Shown in pieces: positions 25,342-35,900 of a stretch of DNA of 64,000 bases. Both the position numbers and the translations under genes were made by a program. The stretch spans positions 248,001 through 312,000 of the forward strand of contig CABYWQ010000001.1 of assembly GCA_902522775.1 (NCBI GenBank), written 5' to 3'. The stretch's first letter is position 1. The number at the start of each line of letters is the position of its first letter. The notes under the pieces are model-generated. The model was not told the DNA's origin. It did not search any database and saw nothing but the letters and a program-made list of their open reading frames with translations. The stretch comes from Eutrophosalina sp902522775. GTDB taxonomy: Bacteria; Bacteroidota; Bacteroidia; Flavobacteriales; Flavobacteriaceae.

Positions 25342-26543
25342 CCTTTTCGTAACTCAATAACACTTATTTCTGGCCAAATTCCAACTCTACCAGGAAAGCC
25401 AAGAACACCAAAGCCTCTATTAACATTAATAAATTGTGATTTATTTTTATAAATACCTGCCCAATATTTATATCGATACTTAACAGGACTCCACTTTATT
25501 AATCCTGGTATTTCAATGCCAAATTGCATCCCATGTGTGTGTCCTGAAAGTGTAAGATGAAATTTACTTTTATGATTTATTATTATTTTTTCCCAATGAG
25601 AGGGATCATGACTCATTAAAATTTTAAAGTCATCTTCTTTTAACTTTGAAATCGCTTTATTTATATCCCCCTTTTTCTTAAATCCATCTCCCCAATTTTC
25701 AACTCCAATTAATGCTATTTTTTGATTTCCCTCACTCACATAAACACTATCATTTAATAAAAGATTAAAACCCATTTGTTTTTGAATATCTTTTAAATTT
25801 TTAAAATTTTTTCTCTTTTCATTTTCAGAACTCCAGCGAAAATAATCACCGTAATCATGGTTACCCAAGACCGAGAATTTCCCTTTTTTAGCATTAAGTC
25901 TTGAAAATAATTTTTTCCAAGGAATAATTTCTTTATATGTGTTGTTAACAAAATCACCTGTGAATAATATTAGATCTGATTTTTGTTCATTAATTAAATT
26001 TATACCATATTCAATTTTTTTCTTATTCTCTAAGCTTCCACAGTGGAAATCTGAAACATGTGTAATTTTAAATCCATCAAAATTCTCAGGCAAGTCCTCA
26101 AAATGAATTATATGTTTTATTACTTTAAAATTATACCTACCGATTAATACGCCATGAGTCATGAAGGGAATTGGGATTGATCCTAAAGCTAATCCCAACT
26201 TACTAACAAATCTCCTTCTGCTCAAATTAGTTTTTTTGCTTATTGAAAATTTATTTAAGATGATTGAAATAATTCTAAATATATCTTCAAAGAAAAGAAT
26301 AGAAATTACAATTGATTTTGAAATAAATAGAATGAAAATTAATGTTAAATTATATGAAAAAAATTTATTAAAATTTCCATCATAAAAAAAAAATATTTGA
26401 AAAATTAGTATTAAATAAATTAAGGAATTTAGAATCGTATATAAGATTTTTATTCTTGAATTAAAAATAGTTTTAATTGCAGAGAAAGAATATAATTCAA
26501 TTAATGCAACTGTAAATAAAAAAATAATTAATCTAATCATCAA
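25338..26543 (-). CDS. Membrane-bound metallophosphoesterase, YaeI-like
   Basis: A 401-residue protein with about three or four N-terminal transmembrane helices (residues 1-90), a membrane-proximal hydrophobic segment near 115-130, and a calcineurin-like phosphoesterase domain: SDFHCGS, GDFVNN, GNHDYGDYF, SHDP and SGHTHGMQFG. The metal-binding residues are all present. Relatives hydrolyse phosphodiesters or lipid-linked phosphates such as UDP-diacylglucosamine-like substrates. It faces the xylan locus convergently and appears to be a general cell-envelope gene rather than part of it. Confidence 0.9.
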   Translation of the reverse strand: MMIRLIIFLFTVALIELYSFSAIKTIFNSRIKILYTILNSLIYLILIFQIFFFYDGNFNKFFSYNLTLIFILFISKSIVISILFFEDIFRIISIILNKFSISKKTNLSRRRFVSKLGLALGSIPIPFMTHGVLIGRYNFKVIKHIIHFEDLPENFDGFKITHVSDFHCGSLENKKKIEYGINLINEQKSDLILFTGDFVNNTYKEIIPWKKLFSRLNAKKGKFSVLGNHDYGDYFRWSSENEKRKNFKNLKDIQKQMGFNLLLNDSVYVSEGNQKIALIGVENWGDGFKKKGDINKAISKLKEDDFKILMSHDPSHWEKIIINHKSKFHLTLSGHTHGMQFGIEIPGLIKWSPVKYRYKYWAGIYKNKSQFINVNRGFGVLGFPGRVGIWPEISVIELRKG

Positions 26544-26563
26544 CTCAGTAAAAACAAAAAGAA

Positions 26564-27643
26564 TTAAATAAATATTCTTTCACCATTTTTTTTTATTGAT
26601 TCAATTATTTTATCAATTATAATCATATCTTTTAGGCCCTCATCACCACCAACATTGTTGTGAGGAATTTGATTATTTAAATAATTACAGATTCCATCCA
26701 TTTGAGCTGCTTGTTGGTTAATTTGAGGAAAATTTAATTCACCTCTTGACATTTGTCCTGAAACTCTTCCCCATCCATAAGCTGGATTTAATTTTGCAAA
26801 ACCTCTTTCGAAAGCTAAGTGTAAATAATTTAGGTTTGAAGAGAATGAGGTAGTACAATTAGCAACTTTTCCGCTTGGAAATACCATTTCCCATACTATT
26901 GTTTCATCAACTTCATTAAATCTTTTTAAGTCTGTTTTATATTCCTTTGCGCTTATTGAAATTGGTTCCTCATTTGATGTGTATCTAGCAGCTTGTATAG
27001 CATATACACCTACATCCATTAGTGCTCCGCCACCATAAGATTTTTTTAGTTTCCAGTGTCCAGTTGATCTCATATTGAAGCCAAAAGCAGCATTAATTAT
27101 CTTTAATTTTCCTAATTCTTCATTTTTACTAATCTTAATTAATTGTAAGTGATGTGGTTCGTAATGAAGTCTATAGCCAACAAATAGCTCTTTTTTCACT
27201 CTCTTGCTTACGTTTATCATGTCTCTCGCTTCGTTAGCATTTAAAGCAAGTGGCTTTTCACAGATCACGTGTTTTCCGGCCTCAAGTGCTTTAATAGTGT
27301 ATTCTTTGTGCATACTGTTAGGAAGAACTATGTAAACTATATCAATTTCATCGTTGTTTGAAATAGATTCAAAATTTTGATAATTGTAAATATTATTTTC
27401 ATCCAGATCATATTCTTTTTGCCAAACTTTTTCTTTTGCAGGTGTTCCGGTGACAATTGCTTTCAAATCACAATGTTTTGTTTCTAAAAGAGCGGGTCCA
27501 AGAGCATTTGTTGAGTAGCTGCCTAGTCCAACCAATGCAACCCCAAGTTTTTTTTCTGGTTTAATGGAGGAAATTATACTCGGACTTACAGACAATCCTG
27601 TAAGTGATGTAGTAAACACTTTATTAAAATTTCGTCTTTTCAT
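26564..27643 (-). CDS. Gfo/Idh/MocA-family oxidoreductase, probably Tat-exported
   Basis: A 359-residue protein. The N-terminus MKRRNFNKVFTTSLTGLSVSP has a twin-arginine and a mild hydrophobic segment, so Tat export to the periplasm is likely. The Rossmann motif GVALVGLGSYS, the CEKPLALNA motif and the substrate-side GGGALMDVGVYAIQAARY are classic Gfo/Idh/MocA features. The overall pattern resembles periplasmic glucose-fructose oxidoreductases, which use tightly bound NADP. It probably oxidises or reduces a sugar released at the xylan locus (inference). The next gene is divergent. Confidence 0.9.
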   Translation of the reverse strand: MKRRNFNKVFTTSLTGLSVSPSIISSIKPEKKLGVALVGLGSYSTNALGPALLETKHCDLKAIVTGTPAKEKVWQKEYDLDENNIYNYQNFESISNNDEIDIVYIVLPNSMHKEYTIKALEAGKHVICEKPLALNANEARDMINVSKRVKKELFVGYRLHYEPHHLQLIKISKNEELGKLKIINAAFGFNMRSTGHWKLKKSYGGGALMDVGVYAIQAARYTSNEEPISISAKEYKTDLKRFNEVDETIVWEMVFPSGKVANCTTSFSSNLNYLHLAFERGFAKLNPAYGWGRVSGQMSRGELNFPQINQQAAQMDGICNYLNNQIPHNNVGGDEGLKDMIIIDKIIESIKKNGERIFI

Positions 27644-27725
27644 TAAATGTAATTTAGTTTTATAGTAAATTAATTTTTTTTAAAATATAAATTTATGTAT
27701 ATATATTACAAAATTAATTTTTCTT

Positions 27726-28271
27726 ATGACTTTAATTAATAGAAGAAATTTTACCAAGACTACATTGCTGGGAGGGGGAATTTTTTTGTTTCCAGGTTGT
27801 GCTATAAAAAGCGACAATCCTCTATTTCTTTTTTTTAATGATAAAGAAGTTAAAACTATAGTCGCCCTTTGTAATCAAATTATCCCTGCCGATGATGATT
27901 TTGGTGGCGCAACTGATGCTGAAGTTGTTTATTATATTGATAGGCAATTAAATTCTTTTTTTAAGTATGATTCAAGTTTGTATAGACAAAGTATTTTAAA
28001 ACTTCAATCTTTTTGTTTAGAAAAATTTAACAAAATTTTTAGTGATCTTGATTCTGACAAACAAATATCCGTAATGCGGATGATGGAAAAAAATAAATTA
28101 GATAAAGTAAAATGGAAAAATTCTTCATTCTTTTTTAACAAAATAAGGCTTCATACTATGCAAGGCTTTTATGGTTCACCCATTCATGGTGGAAATAAAA
28201 ATTTTTTGAGTTTTGATATTTTAAATATTGATGGACTTTTAAGACAAAGATTAGAATCACCAAATAAATAA
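27726..28271 (+). CDS. Gluconate 2-dehydrogenase-type small subunit (subunit 3 family)
   Basis: A 181-residue protein with a twin-arginine start (NRRNFTKTTLLGGGIFLFPGC) that also contains a lipobox cysteine at residue 25, so it may be a Tat-exported lipoprotein. The body matches the gluconate 2-dehydrogenase subunit 3 family: IVALCNQIIPADDDFGGATDA followed by helices and an MQGFYGSPIHGGN end. This subunit partners with a GMC flavoprotein, which is the next gene eight bases downstream. It likely helps export the flavoprotein, which lacks its own signal. Confidence 0.88.
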   Translation: MTLINRRNFTKTTLLGGGIFLFPGCAIKSDNPLFLFFNDKEVKTIVALCNQIIPADDDFGGATDAEVVYYIDRQLNSFFKYDSSLYRQSILKLQSFCLEKFNKIFSDLDSDKQISVMRMMEKNKLDKVKWKNSSFFFNKIRLHTMQGFYGSPIHGGNKNFLSFDILNIDGLLRQRLESPNK

Positions 28272-28278
28272 TAATTTA

Positions 28279-29937
28279 ATGTCATTTAAAAATCATGTTA
28301 ATGTTGTAGTTGTAGGGTCTGGTGCTGGTGGAGGTGTTGTGGCTAAAGAATTATCTATTCTTGGTTATTCTGTAGTTTTATTTGAAAAAGGTAAATGGAT
28401 TGGTTATAACAATAAATCTAATGATGAATTAAGTGATCAAAGAAATCAAGTGCTAGGAGCTAACTTTGGACCTAATATTAATAAAAATCCAAGATCAGTT
28501 ATTGATGAACATGGAAATGAAACAATATTTAATTCATTGCAAGGTTATGGAAATATAGCAGAATGTGTAGGATCAGGTACTGTTAGTTATGGCGCAATGG
28601 CTTGGAGATTTATGGAAGAGGATTTTAAAATGAAATCCAAATATGGTCATGTTGAAGGTTCCACACTTGAAGATTGGCCAATTTCCTACCATGACCTTGA
28701 GCCTTTTTATGAAAAAGCTGAATGGGAAATAGGAGTTTCAGGGGATGATACCAAAAATCCATTTGCTTCAGAAAGAAAAAAACCATATCCAATGCCAGCT
28801 TTTGAGATAAATAAAGAAGGAAAAATTTTAGAGAAAGCTGCAAAAAGACTTGGTTGGAATCCATTCCCTGTGCCAATGTTTAGAAACTCAATACCCTACA
28901 ATGAAAGAACACCATGCATGCGAAATAGTATTTGTGTAGGAAATGCTTGTCCAGTAGGTGCAAAAAACGGAACTCAAAACACCGTGATTCCTCAAGCAAT
29001 TGATACTGGAAATTGTGAACTCAGGACTGAATGTATTGTATCAGAAATCGTCCTTGATGACAAATCTAGGGTAAAAGGTGTCAAATACTTTGATAGTAAT
29101 AAAAGACAGTTTTTTCAAAGTTCTGATATTGTTATCCTTTCAGCTTCAGCAAATGAAACAGCTAGGCTACTATTAAATTCAAAATCAAAATTTTTTCCTA
29201 ATGGATTGGGGAACAATAATGATTGGGTAGGACGTAATCTTCAATCTCATGCTTATACAGGTGCTGTTGGGCTCTTTGATTATGAAATTTTAGATTTTGA
29301 TGGCCCAGGTGCAAATATTGCTATTTCAAATTTTAGTCACAATAACACTAATATAGTTGGTGGAGGAATACTTCATAATGAATTTAATAGACTTCCATAT
29401 CAGTTTTCACAAATTAGGCCACCTGGATCAGATATGTGGGGAGCAAAACATAAAGATTTTCAGAAAAAAAATTTTAAGAGACTATCGAGAGTTAATGGTC
29501 CAATTCAAGAAATGCCAAACTATCATTCTAGATTAAAAGTTAGCAAAAAATATAAAGATTTCTGGGGAATTCCTATAATTCAGTTTTCGGGAAAGCGTCA
29601 TTTTCTGGATCATGAGCACTGTAAGTTTTTATCGAATAAAGCTGAATTGTTATTGAAAGAAGCTGGTGCTATACAAACTTGGCAAAAAATCGGAGGAAAA
29701 GGACAAGGAAGAGGGCAGCATCAAGCTGGTACAGCAAGAATGGGTAATGACAAACAAACATCAGTGACTAATAAATATGGTCAAATTCATGATGTTGATA
29801 ATCTTTTTATAGCTGATGGTAGTTTAATTCCTAATAACGCAGGTTTTAATCCATCTCTCACCATAATGGCTCTAGGTTTTTGGGTTGGTAATTATATTGG
29901 GAGTAATTTTAAACATCTTTTAAAGCATCTAGCTTGA
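28279..29937 (+). CDS. GMC-family FAD-dependent sugar/polyol dehydrogenase
   Basis: A 552-residue flavoprotein. The FAD-binding GSGAGGGVVAKEL motif lies at about 13-25, and GYGNIAECVGSGTVSYGAMAWRF and the cysteine-bearing CVGNACPVGAKNGT segment are like gluconate or glucoside 3-dehydrogenase large subunits. The C-terminal GRGQHQAGTARMG holds the active-site His region, and NPSLTIMALGF closes the FAD fold. It would oxidise a sugar or sugar acid in the periplasm with its small subunit. The usual cytochrome c subunit is not adjacent, so the electron acceptor is unknown. Confidence 0.92.
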   Translation: MSFKNHVNVVVVGSGAGGGVVAKELSILGYSVVLFEKGKWIGYNNKSNDELSDQRNQVLGANFGPNINKNPRSVIDEHGNETIFNSLQGYGNIAECVGSGTVSYGAMAWRFMEEDFKMKSKYGHVEGSTLEDWPISYHDLEPFYEKAEWEIGVSGDDTKNPFASERKKPYPMPAFEINKEGKILEKAAKRLGWNPFPVPMFRNSIPYNERTPCMRNSICVGNACPVGAKNGTQNTVIPQAIDTGNCELRTECIVSEIVLDDKSRVKGVKYFDSNKRQFFQSSDIVILSASANETARLLLNSKSKFFPNGLGNNNDWVGRNLQSHAYTGAVGLFDYEILDFDGPGANIAISNFSHNNTNIVGGGILHNEFNRLPYQFSQIRPPGSDMWGAKHKDFQKKNFKRLSRVNGPIQEMPNYHSRLKVSKKYKDFWGIPIIQFSGKRHFLDHEHCKFLSNKAELLLKEAGAIQTWQKIGGKGQGRGQHQAGTARMGNDKQTSVTNKYGQIHDVDNLFIADGSLIPNNAGFNPSLTIMALGFWVGNYIGSNFKHLLKHLA

Positions 29938-29977
29938 AGTTAAATGCAGTATAGTTAATAATTCAGGCAACCAGAAT

Positions 29978-30014
29978 AAAAACCCTTGTAAATCAATGAC
30001 TTACAAGGGTTTTT
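29978..30014. terminator. Bidirectional rho-independent terminator
   Basis: AAAAACCCTTGTAA and TTACAAGGGTTTTT form a perfect 14-base stem with A/T tails on both sides. It separates the plus-strand GMC gene from the minus-strand tRNA-Ser and would serve both. Confidence 0.9.
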
Positions 30015-30015
30015 G

Positions 30016-30099
30016 CGGAGAGACGGGGATTCGAACCCCGGCGACAGTTACCCGTCGACAGATTAGCAATCTGCTCCATTACCACTCTGGCACCTCTCC
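30016..30099 (-). tRNA. tRNA-Ser (anticodon GCT)
   Basis: A minus-strand class II cloverleaf with acceptor GGAGAGG and its pairing 3' arm, anticodon stem-loop CAGATTGCTAATCTG carrying GCT, a long variable arm (TCGACGGGTAACTGTCG) and T-arm GGGGTTCGAATCCCC. CCA is not encoded. The terminator lies immediately downstream. Confidence 0.95.
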
Positions 30100-30147
30100 A
30101 AAATGAGGATCAAATTTAACTTTTCAAATCAACTTGAAAAAATATAA

Positions 30148-31236
30148 TTAAAGGTTTTTTGTAAGTTTCCTGACAAACTTGTTTTCACTAAAAAAAACTT
30201 TTCCAATTACTTTAGAAGCCGTGTAGAGAGGTATGGCAATTATCATCCCCCCAATTCCAAATAAAAATCCACCAAGAAGAATGATTATAAAAATTTCAAG
30301 AGGATGTGATTTTACAGAATTTGAAAAAATATAAGGTTGACTAAAAAAATTGTCAATTAACTGTGCAAAAACATAACCTATAGAAACGTAAATAGTTTTT
30401 GGGACAATGACCGAACTAAAATCAAGTCCTAAGTTGCTGGTCATTGTAAGAAATATCATCAAAACTAAACCAATAATTGGACCTACATATGGAATCAGAT
30501 TTAATAAAGCGCATAAAAATGCAATTACAATTGCATCTTCGATTTTAAATATTAAAAGTAAAATAGTGTAAATAATAAATAATATAGAAATTTGAATTAA
30601 TAAACCTCTGAAATATCTTGATAATAGATATTTGATTTCATCAACAGACTTGTCAGCTCTTTTTTTTATATTTTTTGGAAATAATAATATTATCCATTTT
30701 TCAATTTTAATACTATCCCTTAAAAGAAAAAACGTAATAAAAAGAACAGAGAAAACACCCATGGTGAATGAACCAAGTATACTACCAACTGAATTTAAAA
30801 TTTTAGGTATAGATTCAATACTTGATTTTGATAGAGTTTTAAAGTCTATGATAGTGTTGTCAAAATCAATATCAAAATTTGAAAGGTAAAAACTAAGCTC
30901 TGAAAATAAAGCACTTACTTTCAGTTCTAAACTATCAACATTTAATAATGACAAGTTTTTTCCTTGTTCAAGTATTAATGGAATTAATAACGATATTATT
31001 CCCAACATAACAATTACAATAACAATCAATGTTAATATTGAGGAGAAAGTAAAATTTAGTTTTAGTTTTTTGTTTAAAAAATCAAAAATTGGCTTAAATA
31101 TTAATGAAAGTATGGAAGAAATAATTAAATATGCAATCAAAACTTTTACTTGACTTAGTATATATAATACTAGGCAAATTCCAGAAACATATAAAACTGC
31201 TTTTAATATTGAATATGATAAATCTAATTTATTCAC
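30148..31236 (-). CDS. AI-2E family permease
   Basis: A 362-residue membrane protein with about eight hydrophobic helices, of the AI-2E/PerM family. Helices lie at about 12-50, 65-90, 150-175, 210-260 and 280-350. The NLIPYVGPIIGLVLMIFLTM motif is the family signature. Members were linked to autoinducer-2 or osmolyte export and often act as Na+/H+ antiporters; the substrate here is unknown. The RsmE gene ends 12 bases upstream on the same strand, so the permease, rsmE and tsaD form one minus-strand run. Confidence 0.88.
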   Translation of the reverse strand: MNKLDLSYSILKAVLYVSGICLVLYILSQVKVLIAYLIISSILSLIFKPIFDFLNKKLKLNFTFSSILTLIVIVIVMLGIISLLIPLILEQGKNLSLLNVDSLELKVSALFSELSFYLSNFDIDFDNTIIDFKTLSKSSIESIPKILNSVGSILGSFTMGVFSVLFITFFLLRDSIKIEKWIILLFPKNIKKRADKSVDEIKYLLSRYFRGLLIQISILFIIYTILLLIFKIEDAIVIAFLCALLNLIPYVGPIIGLVLMIFLTMTSNLGLDFSSVIVPKTIYVSIGYVFAQLIDNFFSQPYIFSNSVKSHPLEIFIIILLGGFLFGIGGMIIAIPLYTASKVIGKVFFSENKFVRKLTKNL

Positions 31237-31248
31237 ATTGCAAATATA

Positions 31249-31950
31249 TTATTTAATCAATGAATAAGCTGAACAAGCTAGTATTCCAGCTGTTTCTGCT
31301 CTGAGTCTACTATTACCTAAAGAAACTATTTTAAATTCATTATTTATAGCTTTTTCAATTTCTTCTTTAGTGAAATCTCCCTCAGGACCAATAAGTATTA
31401 AATTTTTTGTTTTACTTGAGAATGCATCTTTTAATATTATTTTCTCATAATCGTAACATGTTGCAATTAATTTTATCTTTTCATCACTTTGTTTAATAAA
31501 ATCCTGAAGTTTTTGAGGTTTGTTAAGTGTGGGAAGTTTAAATTTAAAAGATTGTTTTATGGCTGAAGTTAGTATTCTTGTGCATCTATTGTAATTTATA
31601 TTTTTTTTTATTGTTCTTTGACAAATTATTGGAGTTATTTCTTTGACACCTATTTCACTTGCCTTTTCTAAAAAATTTTCAAATCTAGCAGTTGATTTTA
31701 AAAGTGATATTGCAATATGAAGATTTTCATAAGATTTAATTTTTTCATTTTTTATTATACTAAATTTTGAGATTTTACTATCAAATTTTTCTAAACGTGT
31801 ATCAAATTTAAATCCTTTACCATTTGTAAATATTAATATATCACCTACTTTCTTTCTGAGAGATTTTATTAAATGTTTTGATTCATCATTGTTTAAATAA
31901 AATTCTTCATCTTTTTCCGTTATATCCTTATTGTAAAACAATTCGTTCAT
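31249..31950 (-). CDS. rsmE: 16S rRNA (uracil1498-N3)-methyltransferase
   Basis: A 233-residue SPOUT methyltransferase. The AdoMet-binding knot is visible in LILIGPEGDFTKEEI and SLGNSRLRAETAGILA, and the N-terminal PUA-like part carries the HLIKSLRKKVGD segment. It modifies 16S rRNA U1498 in the small subunit. Its start overlaps the tsaD stop by four bases, indicating a coupled pair. Confidence 0.95.
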   Translation of the reverse strand: MNELFYNKDITEKDEEFYLNNDESKHLIKSLRKKVGDILIFTNGKGFKFDTRLEKFDSKISKFSIIKNEKIKSYENLHIAISLLKSTARFENFLEKASEIGVKEITPIICQRTIKKNINYNRCTRILTSAIKQSFKFKLPTLNKPQKLQDFIKQSDEKIKLIATCYDYEKIILKDAFSSKTKNLILIGPEGDFTKEEIEKAINNEFKIVSLGNSRLRAETAGILACSAYSLIK

Positions 31951-32954
31951 ATTTTATATCTCGCTCTAGATTCAACATCATAATTAGTAAAATTCTTTTC
32001 TTTAAATTTTAAATACCCAACTAATGCAATCATAGCAGCATTATCTGTTGTATACTCAATTTTAGGAAAAAATAATTTACAATTTTTAAATTCTTTTTTG
32101 CAAGATTCACGAATTCTAGAGTTTGCCGAAACGCCACCACCAAAAACAATAGTTTTAGTACTAGTTTTATTAATTCCTTTAATAATTTTTTCCAGTAAAA
32201 TTTTGACAATTGTTTCCTGAATTGATGCACAAATATTTTCTTTTTCTTTTTCAATAAAGTTTTCGTTTTCTGAAATATGATTTTCAATGAATCTTTTAAA
32301 ATTTGTTTTCAAACCACTAAAACTAAAATCTAGTTGTTTAACTTTAGGAATACTAAACTTGAATTTTTTGTTATCTCCATTTTTAGCAAGTCGATCAATT
32401 TTTGGACCTGCTGGGTAATTTAATCCTAATAGTTTTCCACATTTATCAAATGCTTCGCCGATTGAATCATCAAGTGTTTCTCCAATTATTTCCATTTCAA
32501 AATAATTTTTGCAAAGTATAATTTGTGTGTGTCCACCTGATATATTTACTCCTAAGAACGGAAAAGTAGGTTTATGTCCATTATTATTTTCAATAAAATT
32601 CGCTAAAAGATGAGCTTGCATATGATTAACCTCTATGAGTGGAATATTTAATGATAGAGATATTGATTTTGCAAATGATGAACCTACTAATAATGAACCT
32701 AATAAACCAGGTCCACGTGTGTATGCTACGGCATCTAATTTTTTTTTATCGATATATGCTTCAACTATAGCTCTCTCTACAACTGGAATTATATTTTTTT
32801 GATGTGCGCGAGAAGCTAGCTCTGGAACTACGCCACCATATTTTTGGTGAACTTGTTGATTTGCAATAATATTTGATAATATTTTATTATCAGAAATTAT
32901 AGCTGCCGATGTTTCATCACAAGAAGTTTCAATGCCAAGAACATTTATAGGCAT
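31947..32954 (-). CDS. tsaD: tRNA N6-threonylcarbamoyladenosine synthase subunit TsaD
   Basis: A 335-residue protein with the ASKHA-fold motifs of TsaD/Kae1: GIETSCDETSAAI at the start, TRGPGLLGSLLVG, metal ligands His111 and His115 in NHMQAHLLA, GVNISGGHTQI, and VFGGGVSANS with a downstream TDNAAMIALVG. It transfers threonylcarbamoyl to A37 of ANN-decoding tRNAs together with TsaB and TsaE, not seen here. The TamB gene starts divergently only a few bases away. Confidence 0.98.
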   Translation of the reverse strand: MPINVLGIETSCDETSAAIISDNKILSNIIANQQVHQKYGGVVPELASRAHQKNIIPVVERAIVEAYIDKKKLDAVAYTRGPGLLGSLLVGSSFAKSISLSLNIPLIEVNHMQAHLLANFIENNNGHKPTFPFLGVNISGGHTQIILCKNYFEMEIIGETLDDSIGEAFDKCGKLLGLNYPAGPKIDRLAKNGDNKKFKFSIPKVKQLDFSFSGLKTNFKRFIENHISENENFIEKEKENICASIQETIVKILLEKIIKGINKTSTKTIVFGGGVSANSRIRESCKKEFKNCKLFFPKIEYTTDNAAMIALVGYLKFKEKNFTNYDVESRARYKI

Positions 32955-32959
32955 ATTTT

Positions 32960-35900
32960 TTGTTTTTTTGTAAATATAAAATATATCATATCAAAAAAAG
33001 AAAGCCCACATATAAAAAACATAAATTAAAATTAATTAGTTTACTTCTATTAATTATTTTTTTTGTATTTATTTTTATTATTGAAAATAATTTCCAATCA
33101 ATTATATCGAATAAGTTTTCGGAAAATAAATCTTTAAATTTAAGTCTAGAAGATGTAGATTTTAATTTAAATGGAAATTTTACAATTAAAAATTTTTTAT
33201 TATCAAATAAGGATAATGATTCTTTAGTCTATTCATCAAAACTCTCAATTGATCCAATAAGTTTAACCAAAGCTATCTTCAACCAAAAATATGAGCTCAG
33301 AAAAATAGATTTAAAAAATGGTTTCATTGACCTTAAATTTTTTTTAGACTCTAGTTCTGTTGATAAAACAAGTTTTTCGGCAAATGATTCATTGATTTTT
33401 TTTAACTCAAATTTTTTTATTGAAAACCTTAATTTTGAGAAATTTAGCATTAAAAAAAATAGCGAATTAATATTGAAAGACCTTAATTTTGATATTAATA
33501 AATTTAAATTTTCTGAAAAAAATTTAGAATTAATTCTCGAAGATTTAAATTTTAGATACAAAGAATATCAAATTTCTAAATTACATTCAAAAATATCTTT
33601 TTTAGATGAAACTTTATTTTTAGATGATTTTAATGTAAAAATTAATAATTCATTCTTAAATGGATCTCTTAAAGTTAATAATCTCGTTAATTCATCTAAA
33701 TTTGAAATAATTGGTTTTTTTGAAAACTCCAAACTTATCTCTTCGGATCTAATATCAAATTCTATTTCAAAAGCTTTTGATTTTCAAGCTTTTTTCAATT
33801 TCACAGACAATAAAATAGTTTTTAAAGATCTTAAGGTTTTTGATAATGATAACTTGCTAAAAGCATCCGTAGTATTATCAAATTTTGAGAACAATAGACC
33901 TGAACAAATTGAAATTAATTTTGATCAATTTAACTCATCATCAAATGAATTACAAAAAACTTTTCCAAATATTTTTGGTTCAATCTTACCATCTTCTTTA
34001 AAAACACTAGGAATATTTAAATCAAATGGAAATATTATGTATAGTAATTCTTTAATTCGTTCATCATTTGATTTATCAACAAAAAATGGAAAAATTTTTT
34101 CAAACCTAGAGCTTTCTGATTTCGATTTGATTGATGATGCAAAGTATTTGGGTAGTGTAAAAGGATCAAATATTAATTTATCCAAAATAATCGGATTGCC
34201 ATTTTTGGGAAAGTCTAATTTTGATTTTTCAATTAGTGGTCAGGGTTTCACTCAAGAGTTGTTAAATACATCTATCGAGGGTAATATTTTTAATTTGGAA
34301 ATTAATGATTATAAATACCAAAATATTGTTGCGTCTGGAAAAATAAACAATAAAATATTTGATGGTTATTTAAAAGTGAATGATGTTAATTTGGAGATGG
34401 ATTTTTCTGGATTAGTTAATTTTACTAATGAAATTATTGATTTTGATTTTTCAACAAATATTAAAAAATCTAATCTAGATTCTTTGAAATTATCCAATCT
34501 TCCCAATACTAAATTATCAGGCACAATTATAACAAAGTTGAGAGGAAATGATATCAATAATTTAATTGGGGATATTAGCTTTTCAAATTTTAAATATCAA
34601 TCTGATGATTTTGAATATGAGTTCGAAGATCTAATTGCTCAAAGTAGAATTAATAATGATAGAAGATTTTTTAATATTAATTCCACTGATGCTATTGATG
34701 GAATTATAATTGGAGGCTTAAATTCTTTTAATTTGATTAACACAATTTCTGATGGGTACTTATCTAAATATTCGAATTTTAATTCTATTAACTTGGAAGA
34801 TGAGGTTAGTTTTAATTTGAATATTAAATCAAAAATTGCAAAAGTAATTAACTCTGAGATTAATATTGATGATAATACTTTTTTAAATGGAAAGATTTCA
34901 AAAGATAATTTTGAATTAAATATCATTAGTCCATTAGTTTCTAGTTCAAACTTTGAATTGGAAAATATAGATTTTTCATTTAAAGATGATATCGGAAAAT
35001 TGGAAATAAATGAAATAAAATCGGAGTTTTTCTCAGGAAAGAATTTAATAATGAATTCTGAATTTAAAAATGACAAAACATATTTTGAAATTGCTTATGA
35101 TTCTGATGTACTAAATGTTTTTAAATTTGACCACACTATTTCAAAAGATTTAAAATCAATTTTTACTCTAAATGATCTAACCATAAATTATAATGATAAT
35201 ATTTGGTTACTTGATAGTTCTATAAGCGATAACAAAAATAAATTTATTTATGGTAAAGAATATCGAGAATTAAAACCTATAAAATTAATTTCAGGATCAC
35301 AAATATTGGAATTTAGATTTTTCGATGATAATATTGATTTTGATTTCAATTCATCTTTCAATAACGTAAATTTTGAATCAATAATTCCAAAGCAAAAAAA
35401 TATTTTTTATAGTGGTTTAGTTAATGGATCTATCCAATTAAATAAAAGAAATTTAGTTTATAATGGAAACTCAAATTTACTTATTGAAAATTTCTCTGCG
35501 AATGGAAATATTTTGGGGAATGCCTTATTAAATATTTATCCATCAGACAAACTTGATAACTATAATTTATTCTTTAAAATAACAGATTCCAACATAGATA
35601 TATTTAAACTTGACGGAGATTTTAAAATATTTAAAAATGATTTTCCAATTAATTTTAAATTAACAACTGAAAAATTCAGAATCAAGCCATTCTCAGCTAT
35701 AGGAAAGAATGTTCTTCAAAATTTTAATGGATATTTTAATTCAGAAATTTATTTAAGCGGTACTTTTTATAATCCTAAGATTAAAGGTTATATTAGAACA
35801 GAAAACACAAGTTTTGATGTTCCTTATTTAGGAACCTCTTATGCTTTAAAAAATAATCCAGATTTTAAGCTTGATAATAGAAAAATAATCATTAAAGATT

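Noticed and set aside
28279..29937. Choline dehydrogenase or glucose oxidase as the GMC enzyme's identity
   Set aside because: The adjacent gluconate-dehydrogenase-type small subunit and the cysteine-bearing CVGNACPVGAKNGT segment fit the membrane-linked dehydrogenase group better.
33229..35076. Several minus-strand ORFs inside tamB, up to 145 codons
   Set aside because: They arise from the repetitive, AT-rich Asn/Ser/Phe codons of tamB read backwards.
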